A stretch of 64,000 nucleotides of DNA from Parahaliea aestuarii (GTDB taxonomy: Bacteria > Pseudomonadota > Gammaproteobacteria > Pseudomonadales > Halieaceae). The notes beneath the pieces were generated by a model that saw only the letters and a program-made list of their open reading frames with translations, made no database searches and was not told the origin of the DNA. This document shows, piece by piece, positions 1-9,290 of the stretch. Each line of letters opens with the position of its first letter. The stretch's first letter is position 1. The stretch spans positions 62,001-126,000 of the forward strand of contig NZ_VRYZ01000008.1 in assembly GCF_008064635.1 (NCBI RefSeq), given 5' to 3'. The position numbers and the translations under genes are program-made.

Positions 1-1145
1 GACATGTCGCCCCGGAGGATGTTGAGTATCTGTGGCAGCTCGTCGATACGCAGCCTGCGAATGATCGCGCCAACGCGCGTGATTCGGCAATCGTTCTTGT
101 CAGCCCACCGGGCCTTGCCGTCTCCTTCTGCGTCAACCCGCATACTGCGCAGCTTCAGCAGGTCGAATACCTTGCCGTGCAGGCCCACCCTCTGCTGGCG
201 GTAGATAGCCGGCGTACCGAAGCCATCCTCAATCCAGATGGCAAGCAGCGTCAGCATCATGATCGGCCACACAATCATCAACAACATCAGGCTGGCGCCG
301 ATATCAAATAGCCGTTTGCTGATCTGACGCCAGGTGCTGTGCTTGAAGCCGTCGGAAAACACCAGCCAGCTGGGGCTGACGAAATCGAGCATGATTTTCC
401 CCGCCTCGCGCTCGAAGAAGGTGGCCACATCCAGTACTTCAATACCAGAGAGGCGGCATTGCGCCAGCTCATCAATGGGAAGCGCCTTGCGGCGATCATC
501 CAGGGCGACAACAATCTGATCCACATCCATCGTCGTCACCAGCTCCTGCAGCGAGGGGGGAGACTCAACGACGTTTTGCCCTTCCACCTGGACTGGTTCG
601 CCGTTGCTGCGAACAAAGCCGACGAAGCGAAAACTGCGGCGATCGCTGTCACGGCGCAGCCACCCCAGCGCGGTATTGGCACGCCAGCCTGTGCCGAGCA
701 CCAGAACACGGGATTTCAGCTGTTCAATGTCGACCAGGCGGGAGAAGATGGCCCGGCTGAACAGGCAGAAGACAAAGGCGACCAGCAGTGACTGGGCGAA
801 GACACCCCGCCACAGGTGAAGGTTGGGCAACAGGTAGAACACCAGTGACATGCCCAGGATAGTGAGCACGAAGGCACTCATCAGGCGCAGCAGCACACCG
901 CTCGAGCGCTCCCGCAGTTGCGGCTTGTACAACCCGACCGCCACCATCGATGCCATGCTGACAACGGCGAACACCAGCGCACGCGGCAGGATCGAGGTAA
1001 TGTGCTCCCCCATCGGTTCCTGCTCCTGCAGGAAATACAACTGCGCACCGAAGTAGAAGGCGCCGAAAAATAACAGGCCCTCGATCATTGCCAGCAGGTA
1101 ATAGACGGTGTGCACATGGTGATTGAACAATCTTATGGTGCGCAT
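1..1145 (-). CDS. Initiating sugar transferase of the XrtA locus (EpsB_2 type), 3' end beyond window
   Basis: Membrane phosphosugar transferase expected to load the first sugar-1-phosphate of the repeat unit onto undecaprenyl phosphate. The frame reads from ATG at 1145 (MRTIRLFNHHV) to base 1 without a stop, about 381 residues. It has four N-terminal membrane segments (roughly residues 12-110), a Rossmann-like central part (RVLVLGTGWRAN), another hydrophobic segment near 282-302, and the catalytic domain with KLRSMRVDAEGDG and RIDELPQILNILRGDMS just before the edge. This layout matches the TIGR03013 family (usually about 460 aa), so some 80 C-terminal residues are missing from view. It lies upstream-facing to the decarboxylase gene, 40 bp away, and is probably cotranscribed with it. 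Confidence 0.9.
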   Translation of the reverse strand, partial: MRTIRLFNHHVHTVYYLLAMIEGLLFFGAFYFGAQLYFLQEQEPMGEHITSILPRALVFAVVSMASMVAVGLYKPQLRERSSGVLLRLMSAFVLTILGMSLVFYLLPNLHLWRGVFAQSLLVAFVFCLFSRAIFSRLVDIEQLKSRVLVLGTGWRANTALGWLRRDSDRRSFRFVGFVRSNGEPVQVEGQNVVESPPSLQELVTTMDVDQIVVALDDRRKALPIDELAQCRLSGIEVLDVATFFEREAGKIMLDFVSPSWLVFSDGFKHSTWRQISKRLFDIGASLMLLMIVWPIMMLTLLAIWIEDGFGTPAIYRQQRVGLHGKVFDLLKLRSMRVDAEGDGKARWADKNDCRITRVGAIIRRLRIDELPQILNILRGDM

Positions 1146-1185
1146 GCTGATTCCCGGCCGGTGGGCCTGATCGCCTGGACGATGT

Positions 1186-2430
1186 TCATACCAGTACCTG
1201 TCCCGGAGGGGGGTGGCTCAGGAAACCATGAGGGCTCGCACTGTAGCCGTAGGCGCCGGACTGAAACACCACCACAAGATCACCGACATCGGCCCGTGGC
1301 AGGGTGACCTTGTCAGCAAGAATATCCAGTGGCGTACACAGCGGACCGACTATATTCACCTGTTCCTGCTCGGGGAAATCTATCCGGTTCCCGATACACA
1401 CCGGGTAATTCTTGCGAATCACCTGGCCGAAATTACCGGAGGCCGCCAGGTGGTGGTGGAGGCCGCCATTGGTGATCAGGTAGGTATCGCCGCGCGAATG
1501 TTTGCGGTCTACGACCTCGGCGATATAGACCCCGGCCTCGGCGACCAGGTAACGCCCCAGCTCCATGACCAGGTGCGCACCCTGCAGCTGGCGCCGGGCT
1601 GCCTCGCAAAGCCGCTCGAGATTGGCGGCTATAGGATCGAGGTCTAGGGGCCGTTCCCCCGGAAAATAGGGGATGCCCAGCCCGCCGCCGATATTCACCC
1701 AGGAAGGCGCGACAGGCAGGCCCTCGGCAAGCCGGGTCGCCAGCTCCAGACTGAGGTTCTGGGCTTCGATAATCGCCTCGGCCTTAAGATTCTGGGACCC
1801 GGCGAAGATATGGAACCCCTGGAAAGAAAGTCCGAGTGCAGACAGTTCACTGAGCATTTGTGGCACACGTTCTTCGTCGACGCCGAAGGGTTTTGGGCCA
1901 CCGCCCATTTTCATACCGGAAGTCTTCAGTTCGAAGGCGGGATTCACCCGCACTGCCACCCGGGGTGTAATGCCCAGTCGCTCTCCCTGCGCCGCCAGCC
2001 GGCGCATTTCGCCCTCGGACTCCAGGTTCACGACAACGCCTGCGCTCACCGCCGCTGCCAGTTCGCTATCCGACTTGCCGGGCCCCGCGAAACTGACCAG
2101 CGCCGGCTCGACGCCACTGTCCAGCGCGAGCCTGATTTCACCGGCGGAGGCCACATCGAGGCCGTCCACCAGTTCCTCCAGCAACTGGATTACAGCCGGC
2201 ATGGGATTGGCCTTCACCGCATAATGTATGTGCAGTGCCGGCGGCATGATGTCGCGCAGAGCCGCCACCCGTTGGCGAATCAAACCGCTGTCGTAGGCGT
2301 AGAAGGGGGTCATGCCGACCCGGGCGGCCAGTTCGGTCGCCGTGTAAGGGCCGATGACAAGCTGATTGTCACGGGTGGAAAACTGCGTTATCGGCGCGTG
2401 TACCGGTGCCGTCCTTGCAACCATGTTCAC
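1186..2430 (-). CDS. PLP-dependent decarboxylase, exosortase A system-associated
   Basis: Fold-type III (alanine-racemase-like) PLP decarboxylase of 414 aa, related to diaminopimelate/ornithine decarboxylases. The Schiff-base lysine lies in HYAVKANPMP (about K73); HIFAGSQ (near 206), the glycine loop GGGLGIPY (near 248) and GPLCTPLD (near 357) are further family motifs. It resembles the TIGR03099 family, found next to the acyl-CoA ligase in XrtA loci; the real substrate is unknown. The start overlaps the end of the ligase gene by 4 nt, so the two are translationally coupled. It could supply an amine-containing group for polymer decoration, which is inference only. Confidence 0.88.
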   Translation of the reverse strand: MNMVARTAPVHAPITQFSTRDNQLVIGPYTATELAARVGMTPFYAYDSGLIRQRVAALRDIMPPALHIHYAVKANPMPAVIQLLEELVDGLDVASAGEIRLALDSGVEPALVSFAGPGKSDSELAAAVSAGVVVNLESEGEMRRLAAQGERLGITPRVAVRVNPAFELKTSGMKMGGGPKPFGVDEERVPQMLSELSALGLSFQGFHIFAGSQNLKAEAIIEAQNLSLELATRLAEGLPVAPSWVNIGGGLGIPYFPGERPLDLDPIAANLERLCEAARRQLQGAHLVMELGRYLVAEAGVYIAEVVDRKHSRGDTYLITNGGLHHHLAASGNFGQVIRKNYPVCIGNRIDFPEQEQVNIVGPLCTPLDILADKVTLPRADVGDLVVVFQSGAYGYSASPHGFLSHPPPGQVLV

Positions 2431-4019
2431 TCCTGGAAATACCGGCTGTACTCAGTCGCCAACGACTTTCTGTCCAGCTTGCCATTGGGGCCGAGCGGCA
2501 GTTGAGCGAGCACGATCACCGCCTGGGGCACCATAAAGCTGGGGAGCTCCCGGCGACAGTGTAGCAGCACCGCCTGCTGGAGTTCCTCGGCCCCCTGCTC
2601 TGGCCCGGCGCTGACCAGCACCAGGATGGCCTGTCCGAGTACCGGGTGCTGCAAACCGACAGCCGCCGCCTGGGCGATGGGGGCGGCGCCGTAGACCACT
2701 TCCTCCACTTCGGTAGGACTGACGCGGTAGCCCGAGGTTTTGATCATTTCGTCTTCACGACTGAGGAAGTAAAGGTATCCCTCGCTGTCCCGCCGCACAC
2801 GGTCGCCCGACCATACCGCCAGTTCCGGCGTTGACAGTTCACCCGGGCGCCCGGGCGCCGGGCGAAAGCGCTGGGCGGTCAGCTCCGGTGCATTCCAGTA
2901 GCCCATTGCCACCAGGGCGCCCCGGTGTACCAGTTCCCCGGGTTCATCGGGGCCACATTCCCTGCCCTCGCTGTCGACGACCAGTATCTCGGCATTGGGA
3001 ATGGCCCTGCCGATTGAATCGGGACGCAGCGCAACCTGCTCCGGAGGCAGATAGGTTGAGCGAAATGCCTCGGTCAGCCCATACATCAGGAAGATGCGCG
3101 TTTGCGGCAATCTGGTCACCAGGTTGCGCGTAGTGGTTGTCGGCATGGCGCCGCCGGTATTGGTGATGTAACGCAGCCGCTTCACGACCGCGGGCGGCCA
3201 GTCGAGCCCGGCCAGCTGGTTCCAGATGGGCGGCACCGCACCCAGCCCGGTGATCTCGAAACGCTCCAGTGCTCGCAGCACATCCCCGGGCAGCAGGTAA
3301 TCCATCAACACCGCACTGCCGCCGCAGAGAAACATGGTGGTGAGCTGGCTGAGGCCCGCATCGAAGCTGAGAGGCAACAGCGCCAGTACCCGGTCTTCCG
3401 CGGTGTTTTCCAGATAGCTGGCGACGCTTTCCGCCCCGGCCAGCAAATTGCGATGCGAGAGCACCACACCCTTCGGATTGCCGGTGCTGCCGGAGGTGTA
3501 GAGGATGGCTGCCATATCTGCGTCAATGCGGCCCGGCGCTGTTGCCCCGGGGTTTACCGGTGCAAGGAAATCTGTCCACCCCACGACATCCGGCTTCCCG
3601 GCCTGTGCAAGTGGTGCATCAACGGTTACCACCGTCTGCAAATCAGGGCATTGGAGAAGCACGTCCTGCAAACTTTGCAAACGCCGGGAGGTGGTCACCA
3701 GCACCCGCACATCGCAGTCAGAGAGAATATGCGCAACCTGGCGCGGTTTCAGCAGGGGATTGACGGGAACGAACACACCGCCAGCGACCGAGGCCCCGAA
3801 TATCGACACCACCGCCTCCGGCTGCTTCGGCAGGAAGCAGGCTACCCGCCCTCCCGCCGGCAACCCCGCCGCCAGCAGACCCCGCGCGAAGGACTCGCAG
3901 TTATCCCACAACGCCTGGTAGTCCAGCGAATCATCGCGGTAGTACAGCGCAGTGCTGGAGCCGAACTGCTCAGCTCCGCGCTGCACAAGATGATGTACCT
4001 GATGTAACTGAGAGGGCAT
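2427..4019 (-). CDS. AMP-forming acyl-CoA ligase, exosortase A system-associated
   Basis: ANL-superfamily adenylating enzyme that activates an unknown carboxylic acid as acyl-AMP and then as a thioester. The phosphate-binding loop is YTSGSTGNPKG (about residues 178-188), followed by the MYGLTE and SGDRVRRDSEGY core motifs. The C-terminal lysine motif is LPLGPNGKLDRK. Its length (530 aa) and its partner decarboxylase match TIGR03098. I chose ATG 4019 because a weak GGAA precedes it and homology-like sequence begins there (SQLHQVHHL); an upstream ATG at 4061 adds 14 residues with no ribosome site. A stand-alone acyl carrier protein at 14489-14734 is a plausible acceptor. Confidence 0.85.
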   Translation of the reverse strand: MPSQLHQVHHLVQRGAEQFGSSTALYYRDDSLDYQALWDNCESFARGLLAAGLPAGGRVACFLPKQPEAVVSIFGASVAGGVFVPVNPLLKPRQVAHILSDCDVRVLVTTSRRLQSLQDVLLQCPDLQTVVTVDAPLAQAGKPDVVGWTDFLAPVNPGATAPGRIDADMAAILYTSGSTGNPKGVVLSHRNLLAGAESVASYLENTAEDRVLALLPLSFDAGLSQLTTMFLCGGSAVLMDYLLPGDVLRALERFEITGLGAVPPIWNQLAGLDWPPAVVKRLRYITNTGGAMPTTTTRNLVTRLPQTRIFLMYGLTEAFRSTYLPPEQVALRPDSIGRAIPNAEILVVDSEGRECGPDEPGELVHRGALVAMGYWNAPELTAQRFRPAPGRPGELSTPELAVWSGDRVRRDSEGYLYFLSREDEMIKTSGYRVSPTEVEEVVYGAAPIAQAAAVGLQHPVLGQAILVLVSAGPEQGAEELQQAVLLHCRRELPSFMVPQAVIVLAQLPLGPNGKLDRKSLATEYSRYFQE

Positions 4020-4126
4020 CGACGGTTCAGTTCCCGATTCGGGGTCATCCTGTTGGGGCATTGTGAAAAATTGTATATGCTAGCTGGGACCCTGCTAAGA
4101 GATTGTAGCCGCAGGCTTACCAATTT

Positions 4127-6049
4127 GTGACGCAGTCGCTGAATATGGATGCAGAGCCAGGAGGAAAAGGGCCGGTTCCCCCCGTAGCGGGGCAGGCCAC
4201 CATCTCACCGCAGGCGTTGAAGCGCTGGAAAAGGCGCTCGGCACTGCATCTGACGCCGGCTGTTGTCACCCGGCTTATCGCCGCCTGGGCACTGCTGTCG
4301 CTGGCTTTGGCTCCCTTTCTGGACTTCCCGCTGATCGGTGCATGGGGCGCGGTGCTGGGGCTCGTTTACCTCGGCCTGCTGTTCCTGATCCCGCGGCTGT
4401 GGCTCTACGTCATTCCACTCGCGGTGGTGCTGCCCGATTTCGCCAGCTATACCGGCCGTGAGTTCTACACCCTGCTCGACCTCGCGGTGCTGACTACGAT
4501 AGCCGGCTCACTCTGCTTCAATCGCTATCATATTCAGGTTCTGCGCCCGTCCCGAGCTGTTGTCGGTATCGAGGTACTACTGGTACTCAGTCTGGCCGGC
4601 TATACCGCCTGGCACAGTTTTATCTCACCGCCCGGCGCCCTGAAAAGCCTTCCCTGGAACGACCCCGCCAACGCCTATATGGCCGTCAAGGGCATGCTCT
4701 GGGCGCTACTACTCATGCCCGCCTATGGCTATGCCATGTCGCGACACAAAGCGGCAACGACGAGGGACCTTACCACCGGTTGTGCCTGCGCGGTGATGGT
4801 CCTGCTAATGCTCACTGGCATCGACTTTTTCGCCGGCCTTTCAGCGCCTGCCGCAGCGTTGCCACCGCTGTATGCTGCCAGCGCATACCTCGGTCACTAC
4901 GCTGGCAACAGCGGCGCCCTGATACTGCTGTTGATACCCATGCTGCTGTACAGCGGCATCCACAACCGGCACCTGCTGATCCCGGCCTGCGGTCTGGTGC
5001 TGACCTGCTGCCTTGCACTGTTTGTGAGCAGCCACACCATTGCTCTGGCCGTCTCTGCGGCAACGGTGCTGTGCTACCTCGGACTGGAGGCCCTCGGCGC
5101 GCCCCTGCGAAGGCGCTGCGCGCAGTGCGCGTTGCTTGTGCCCGTCATCTTGTTGCTGCTGGTGGTGGATATTCTCAATCTCGGCAAGCCCGGCGTCCCA
5201 CCTGTGCAGCGCACCAATCCCGAGTCGCGGGAACTGACGGTGCCAACCCTGCTGCTTGGTCACGGTGCCGGCTCCAGCCAGCGGCGTGACAATGCGCAAT
5301 ATTCCGCCATTGAGATTTCCGACCGGGGCGGCAAAAGCCTGCTGCAGCTGCACCCCAACCCGGATCTGCGTTTCCGCAGCCTGCTTGGCCAACCTGTCAG
5401 GCTAAAAGACGACGGGCTGTACACATTGGCGGTCAGTTCCCGTATTGACGCTGCCGCGACACTGACCTTCCTGCTGTGCAAAGGCCTTCCCCGGGTTCCT
5501 GAGAGCGAGCCGGAGAACTGTCATGTAACAGCACTGCCGCTGGAGCAACGCGAGGGACAGCTGGCCCGCCACTCGGTGGAACTGGAGGCCGCGGACATCC
5601 TGCGGGCCTTGCCTGATGGCAAGCGGCCCAACCTGTTTTTGCTGCGCAACGACAGCGACGGTAGCAGCGTTGAAATCGACTCGGTCGCCCTTATCAGGGA
5701 CGACCTTAACCTGCTGAGAAACAGTTCGTTTACCGAGGCCTTCGATCTCTGGATCCATCATTTCCCAGGCAGGGAAAGCGTCGGTAGTTCGCTCTATCGC
5801 GATCTTTTCTACGAAGTGGGCGCACTGTCGATAGTCACCCTGCTGTGGCTGATGGGTCTTTCCCTGTACCGTGCCAGCCGGACGCATTCCGCGACGTCAC
5901 TGGCACCTGCATTTGCCGCCGCGGTAGCCGGCATTGCCCTTCTCGGCCTGGCTGATTCCCCCCTGCAGTCACCCCGGGTAGCCCTGGTGTTCTACTGCTT
6001 CCTGTTCGCGAACCTGATATCTCTGGGCCCTCCGCGCGAGCAGACCTAA
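4127..6049 (+). CDS. Polytopic membrane protein, candidate Wzy-type polymerase or O-antigen-ligase-like protein
   Basis: A 640-aa protein with about ten predicted membrane segments, mostly in the first 345 residues (for example ALLSLALAPFLDFPLIGAWG and AVVLPDF). A large hydrophilic, presumably periplasmic, domain follows at about 350-560. Two C-terminal membrane segments end it, preceded by HHFPGRESVGSSLYRDLFYE and EVGALSIVTLLW. That shape, with an acidic E-x-G loop before the last helices, is typical of bacterial polymerases and O-antigen ligases, but similarity is weak and the assignment is inferred. The start is GTG 4127; ATG 4145 is possible. It opens the plus-strand assembly operon, ahead of a TPR protein and a flippase. 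Confidence 0.7.
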   Translation: MTQSLNMDAEPGGKGPVPPVAGQATISPQALKRWKRRSALHLTPAVVTRLIAAWALLSLALAPFLDFPLIGAWGAVLGLVYLGLLFLIPRLWLYVIPLAVVLPDFASYTGREFYTLLDLAVLTTIAGSLCFNRYHIQVLRPSRAVVGIEVLLVLSLAGYTAWHSFISPPGALKSLPWNDPANAYMAVKGMLWALLLMPAYGYAMSRHKAATTRDLTTGCACAVMVLLMLTGIDFFAGLSAPAAALPPLYAASAYLGHYAGNSGALILLLIPMLLYSGIHNRHLLIPACGLVLTCCLALFVSSHTIALAVSAATVLCYLGLEALGAPLRRRCAQCALLVPVILLLLVVDILNLGKPGVPPVQRTNPESRELTVPTLLLGHGAGSSQRRDNAQYSAIEISDRGGKSLLQLHPNPDLRFRSLLGQPVRLKDDGLYTLAVSSRIDAAATLTFLLCKGLPRVPESEPENCHVTALPLEQREGQLARHSVELEAADILRALPDGKRPNLFLLRNDSDGSSVEIDSVALIRDDLNLLRNSSFTEAFDLWIHHFPGRESVGSSLYRDLFYEVGALSIVTLLWLMGLSLYRASRTHSATSLAPAFAAAVAGIALLGLADSPLQSPRVALVFYCFLFANLISLGPPREQT

Positions 6050-6193
6050 CCCCCCGCCGCCCGGCAGTTAGCGGTATTGAGAGGTGCGTCACTTGCAATC
6101 GCAGCCAGATGGTGTTGAATGCTCCTAGGCGTCCAAACGTCTGCAATACCGGGCGAAAGCCCACCACTTACCTGAGAGGATCTGCACGCGACC

Positions 6194-6883
6194 ATGAGAC
6201 TGCTCGCCACACTTTGCCTCGGCGGCCTCCTGGTCTCGGCGGCTGCACTGCAGGCTGTGGCTGCGGGGAACGCGGCGCCCTGGGTAGGCACATCGTTCAG
6301 GGGGACACCCTGCCGCGGCGAGTGGATGAACTTCGGCCCCTACGACTACCTGCAACGCAATGCTATTCCCAAGAAGCTGAGTATTGTCGAAAGACACCAC
6401 TTCACTCCGGAGATGGAGCAATTGCTTGCCGGAGAGCAGGTAGTGCCCAATATCGACTACACCCTGCGCGCATGGCCCAACCACCACCGCGCACTGTATT
6501 CCATCATCCGCGTTTACCTGATGGGCAATGTGCAGCTCGGCCAGCGCAAGGGCAGCACACCGGAATGCTATCTGCAGAGAGCCCTCAACTTCAGCCCCGA
6601 AGACCCGGTTGCACATATGCTGTTCGGTATCTACCTGCAGCGTTTGGGAAAGACCGACGAAGCGATGCAGATGTACCAGAAGGCGGAACAACTCGATCCG
6701 GTCAATATGCAGATCAAGTACAACCTGGGGCTGCTACTGGCCCGGCAGGGAAACTACGCTGCTGCCAGGGAATACGCCAATCAGGTCTATAATGCCGGTT
6801 TCCCACTGACCGGACTCCGGGAACAGTTGCAGAAAGCCGGCCAGTGGCGGGACGCTACAACGGGTAGCGCAGTGAGTGAATAG
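6194..6883 (+). CDS. Secreted TPR-repeat protein of the EPS locus
   Basis: A 229-aa protein with a clear Sec signal peptide (MRLLATLCLGGLLVSAAALQ, cleavage near AVAA-GN). It contains one or two recognisable tetratricopeptide repeats around residues 130-205: DPVAHMLFGIYLQRLGKTDE and MQIKYNLGLLLARQGNYAAA. Such periplasmic TPR proteins often act as scaffolds for polysaccharide synthases or ligases, and the position directly between the candidate polymerase and the flippase fits that role. There is no enzymatic motif. An AGAGGA ribosome site precedes ATG 6194. It cannot be assigned to a named family from sequence alone. Confidence 0.75.
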   Translation: MRLLATLCLGGLLVSAAALQAVAAGNAAPWVGTSFRGTPCRGEWMNFGPYDYLQRNAIPKKLSIVERHHFTPEMEQLLAGEQVVPNIDYTLRAWPNHHRALYSIIRVYLMGNVQLGQRKGSTPECYLQRALNFSPEDPVAHMLFGIYLQRLGKTDEAMQMYQKAEQLDPVNMQIKYNLGLLLARQGNYAAAREYANQVYNAGFPLTGLREQLQKAGQWRDATTGSAVSE

Positions 6884-6948
6884 CCCTCATCCCTGACGAC
6901 ACTACTGCCACCCGCAAACCCGTCCCGATAACCTCACCGGCTGAAAAC

Positions 6949-8415
6949 ATGCAGTTCACAACGCGAAAGTCCATCGCATTCAGTATCGCGGCGCGCTATG
7001 TCAGCCTGCTGGTTTACTTCGGCTCTACTATGATTCTGGCCCGGCTACTGACGCCGGAAGACATCGGCATCTACACCGCCGGCTTCTCTGTGGTAGCACT
7101 GGCCCAGCTGTTCCGCGACTTCGGACTGAACCAGTACCTCATCCAGGAACGCGATCTCGACCGCGACAAAATCGCCAGCGCATTTACCCTGACCATCATC
7201 CTTTCGTGGCTACTTGGCGCGGTGCTGGCCCTCATCAGTGGCGCTGTTGCGCGCTTTTTCGGTGAGCCCGGCATATCGCCGCTATTGAAGCTGCTGTCGA
7301 TCAATTTCCTTATCATCCCGTTCGGCTCAATCACCCTGGCCCTGCTACGCAAAGCACTGCGCTTTCACATCACCTCCAGCATTGCAGTCATCGCATCGCT
7401 GGTCGGTGTGGTCGTGTCCGTGGTGACAGCCCTACAGGGAGCGCGCTACTTCTGTCTTGCCTATGGCGCCATTGCAGAGAGCCTGTGCATGGTTCTCGGC
7501 TCTCTCTGGTTTCGCGATCCGCGGCTTACCTTCCGCCTGGGCTTGCGTGGCGCCGGCCCGATTCTGAAGTTCGGATCCATCATTGGTGTTGGCAATATCA
7601 TCCATCGCCTGTCCATCAGCGGGACCGATGCTATGGTGGCGCGCTTTATGGGGCTTTCCGCACTCGGCTTCTTCTCGCGAGCCTATGGCACATTCTCCCT
7701 GTTTGGAAGGCTGTTTACCGGCAGTGTCAGCAGCGTGATTCTGCCCCTGTTCTCGCGCGACAACCATGATACTGAAGCGCTCGCACGCGGCTATCTGAAA
7801 TCCCTTCACTATGCCATTGTGTTTGCCTGGCCCTTCTTTGCCTTCCTCTATGTCTATACCGCCGAAATCATCCTGTTGCTCTACGGTGACCAGTGGGGCG
7901 AAGCGGTTGCGCTGGTGAAAGTGCTCTGCCTGGGCGGCCTCCTGCTGCCTCCCATTCTGTTCAGCGATAATCTTTTTGTTGCCTTTGGCAAGCCGGAAAT
8001 AACCCTCAAGATTCGCGCCAGCGCCAACCTGATCAAGTTGGCGCTGGTCGCTGTCGCCTGCCAGTACAGCCTGCTCGCCGTCTGTTTTGCACTGGTAGGC
8101 TTTCACGCGGTCAAGCTTGTGGTATCCCTGTATTATCTGCGCCTGACCCTCGGTGTCGGCATGACATCCATTGCAAAATCCGCGCTTCACGCACTGCCCT
8201 GCCTGGTCGGCGCAATGCTACCGGCGGTGATTGTCGGCCAGTACCTGCTGGACAGTCAGCTCGGCCTGGTGCTTTCGATGTTGCTAATCTGTGCAGCCAC
8301 CGCCGTCGGCTGGCTCGCCGGCTTATTGATCAGCAAACATCCCTTCAGTGAGGAAATCTACGCCATGATGTCCAAGCTTCCCGGCTTGCGCTCTTTCCGG
8401 AGTGGGGGGCGATGA
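6949..8415 (+). CDS. Wzx-type lipid-linked oligosaccharide flippase (MOP superfamily)
   Basis: A 488-aa integral membrane protein with about 12-14 hydrophobic segments and the polysaccharide-transporter signature at its N-terminus (SIAARYVSLLVYFGSTMILARLL, quoted only in part here: ARYVSLLVYFGSTMI), followed by LTPEDIGIY. It is expected to flip the undecaprenyl-linked repeat unit from the cytoplasmic to the periplasmic face of the inner membrane. Charged residues near GTDAMVARFMGLSALGFFSR are typical of the PST/Wzx branch. It ends in a 4-nt overlap with the next gene (ATGA at 8412), so it is part of the plus-strand operon. Confidence 0.88.
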   Translation: MQFTTRKSIAFSIAARYVSLLVYFGSTMILARLLTPEDIGIYTAGFSVVALAQLFRDFGLNQYLIQERDLDRDKIASAFTLTIILSWLLGAVLALISGAVARFFGEPGISPLLKLLSINFLIIPFGSITLALLRKALRFHITSSIAVIASLVGVVVSVVTALQGARYFCLAYGAIAESLCMVLGSLWFRDPRLTFRLGLRGAGPILKFGSIIGVGNIIHRLSISGTDAMVARFMGLSALGFFSRAYGTFSLFGRLFTGSVSSVILPLFSRDNHDTEALARGYLKSLHYAIVFAWPFFAFLYVYTAEIILLLYGDQWGEAVALVKVLCLGGLLLPPILFSDNLFVAFGKPEITLKIRASANLIKLALVAVACQYSLLAVCFALVGFHAVKLVVSLYYLRLTLGVGMTSIAKSALHALPCLVGAMLPAVIVGQYLLDSQLGLVLSMLLICAATAVGWLAGLLISKHPFSEEIYAMMSKLPGLRSFRSGGR

Positions 8416-9290
8416 TTTCTGCGTTAAAGTATTCCCCACCGGTCGCAAAGCTTGCGCGCTACTGGTACGACTGGCGCACACGCCATGTTGAACAATGGAT
8501 ATTCGTCGCAACCACCGGCCGCAGCGGCACACTGACCCTGGTTGACCTGTTCGCCCAGGTGCCCGATTGCGTTGCCCTGCATGAACCCTATCCCGCCATG
8601 CACGGCGAAATACTGCACAGCGCCAGTTACGGTGATAAGGCAAGAGTCACGCGCTTCTACAACACACGCAAAGCCGTAAATATCCGCCGCAGCGCCGTCG
8701 GCGCCCGCAGCTACCTGGAGGCCAACCATCTTTTTATCAAGTCCTTTGCCGAGCAGGCCGCGGGTGATTTCAGGCAGCGCACCCGGGTCATTCATCTGGT
8801 GAGAAATCCGGACGGCGTTGCCCACTCCATTTACCAGCTGGAAGATGAGCCCGGGACGGTGGCAGGCAACCGCTGGTGGCTGGACTATCGCGCGCCTTCC
8901 AATCTGATCTCTCTGGCCGATGCGCTGGAGCGTCACCCCGAGTATTCCCACCCCTATTTCAAGGGACTGTGGTACTGGTTCGAGGTCGAGGCGCGCATCC
9001 AGCACTGGCGCGAGCAGTGGCCGGGCATCCCCATGGTCACTTTCCACACCGAAGATTTCAGTTCCCTGCAGGCGGTCGGGGATCTGTTCTCGTCGCTCGA
9101 CATAAACCTCGAAGATACCCGGCTCGAATCCATGATCAATGTGCGCCGCCACGAGCGCGCTCACCAGAAACGGCGTGCGCCGCTGGCCCTGAGCGAGCGG
9201 CAGGCAATGCAGCAAGCCTTCCGCTGCCTGCTGGAAGAGCGTGGCTTCCATCTCCCAGGGTCCTACCAGCGTTATGCACACCCGAACTGA
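8412..9290 (+). CDS. Sulfotransferase-like P-loop protein
   Basis: A 292-aa protein with the PAPS-binding 5'-phosphosulfate loop FVATTGRSGTLTL near residue 30. A 3'-phosphate-binding-like region follows at RVIHLVRNPDGVAHSIY near residue 125. Both resemble the sulfotransferase superfamily, though the first loop (TTGRSGT) is closer to the atypical bacterial members than to carbohydrate sulfotransferases. It likely modifies the polysaccharide or its lipid-linked precursor in the cytoplasm; no acceptor can be read from sequence. Its start overlaps the flippase gene by 4 nt and its end overlaps the following gene by 17 nt, which indicates tight coupling. Confidence 0.75.
   Translation: MISALKYSPPVAKLARYWYDWRTRHVEQWIFVATTGRSGTLTLVDLFAQVPDCVALHEPYPAMHGEILHSASYGDKARVTRFYNTRKAVNIRRSAVGARSYLEANHLFIKSFAEQAAGDFRQRTRVIHLVRNPDGVAHSIYQLEDEPGTVAGNRWWLDYRAPSNLISLADALERHPEYSHPYFKGLWYWFEVEARIQHWREQWPGIPMVTFHTEDFSSLQAVGDLFSSLDINLEDTRLESMINVRRHERAHQKRRAPLALSERQAMQQAFRCLLEERGFHLPGSYQRYAHPN

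Noticed and set aside
9241-9273. Upstream ATG at 9241 as start of the ATP-grasp fusion
   Set aside because: It would lie deep inside the sulfotransferase coding region; ATG 9274 gives a normal overlap and the homology-like sequence starts there.
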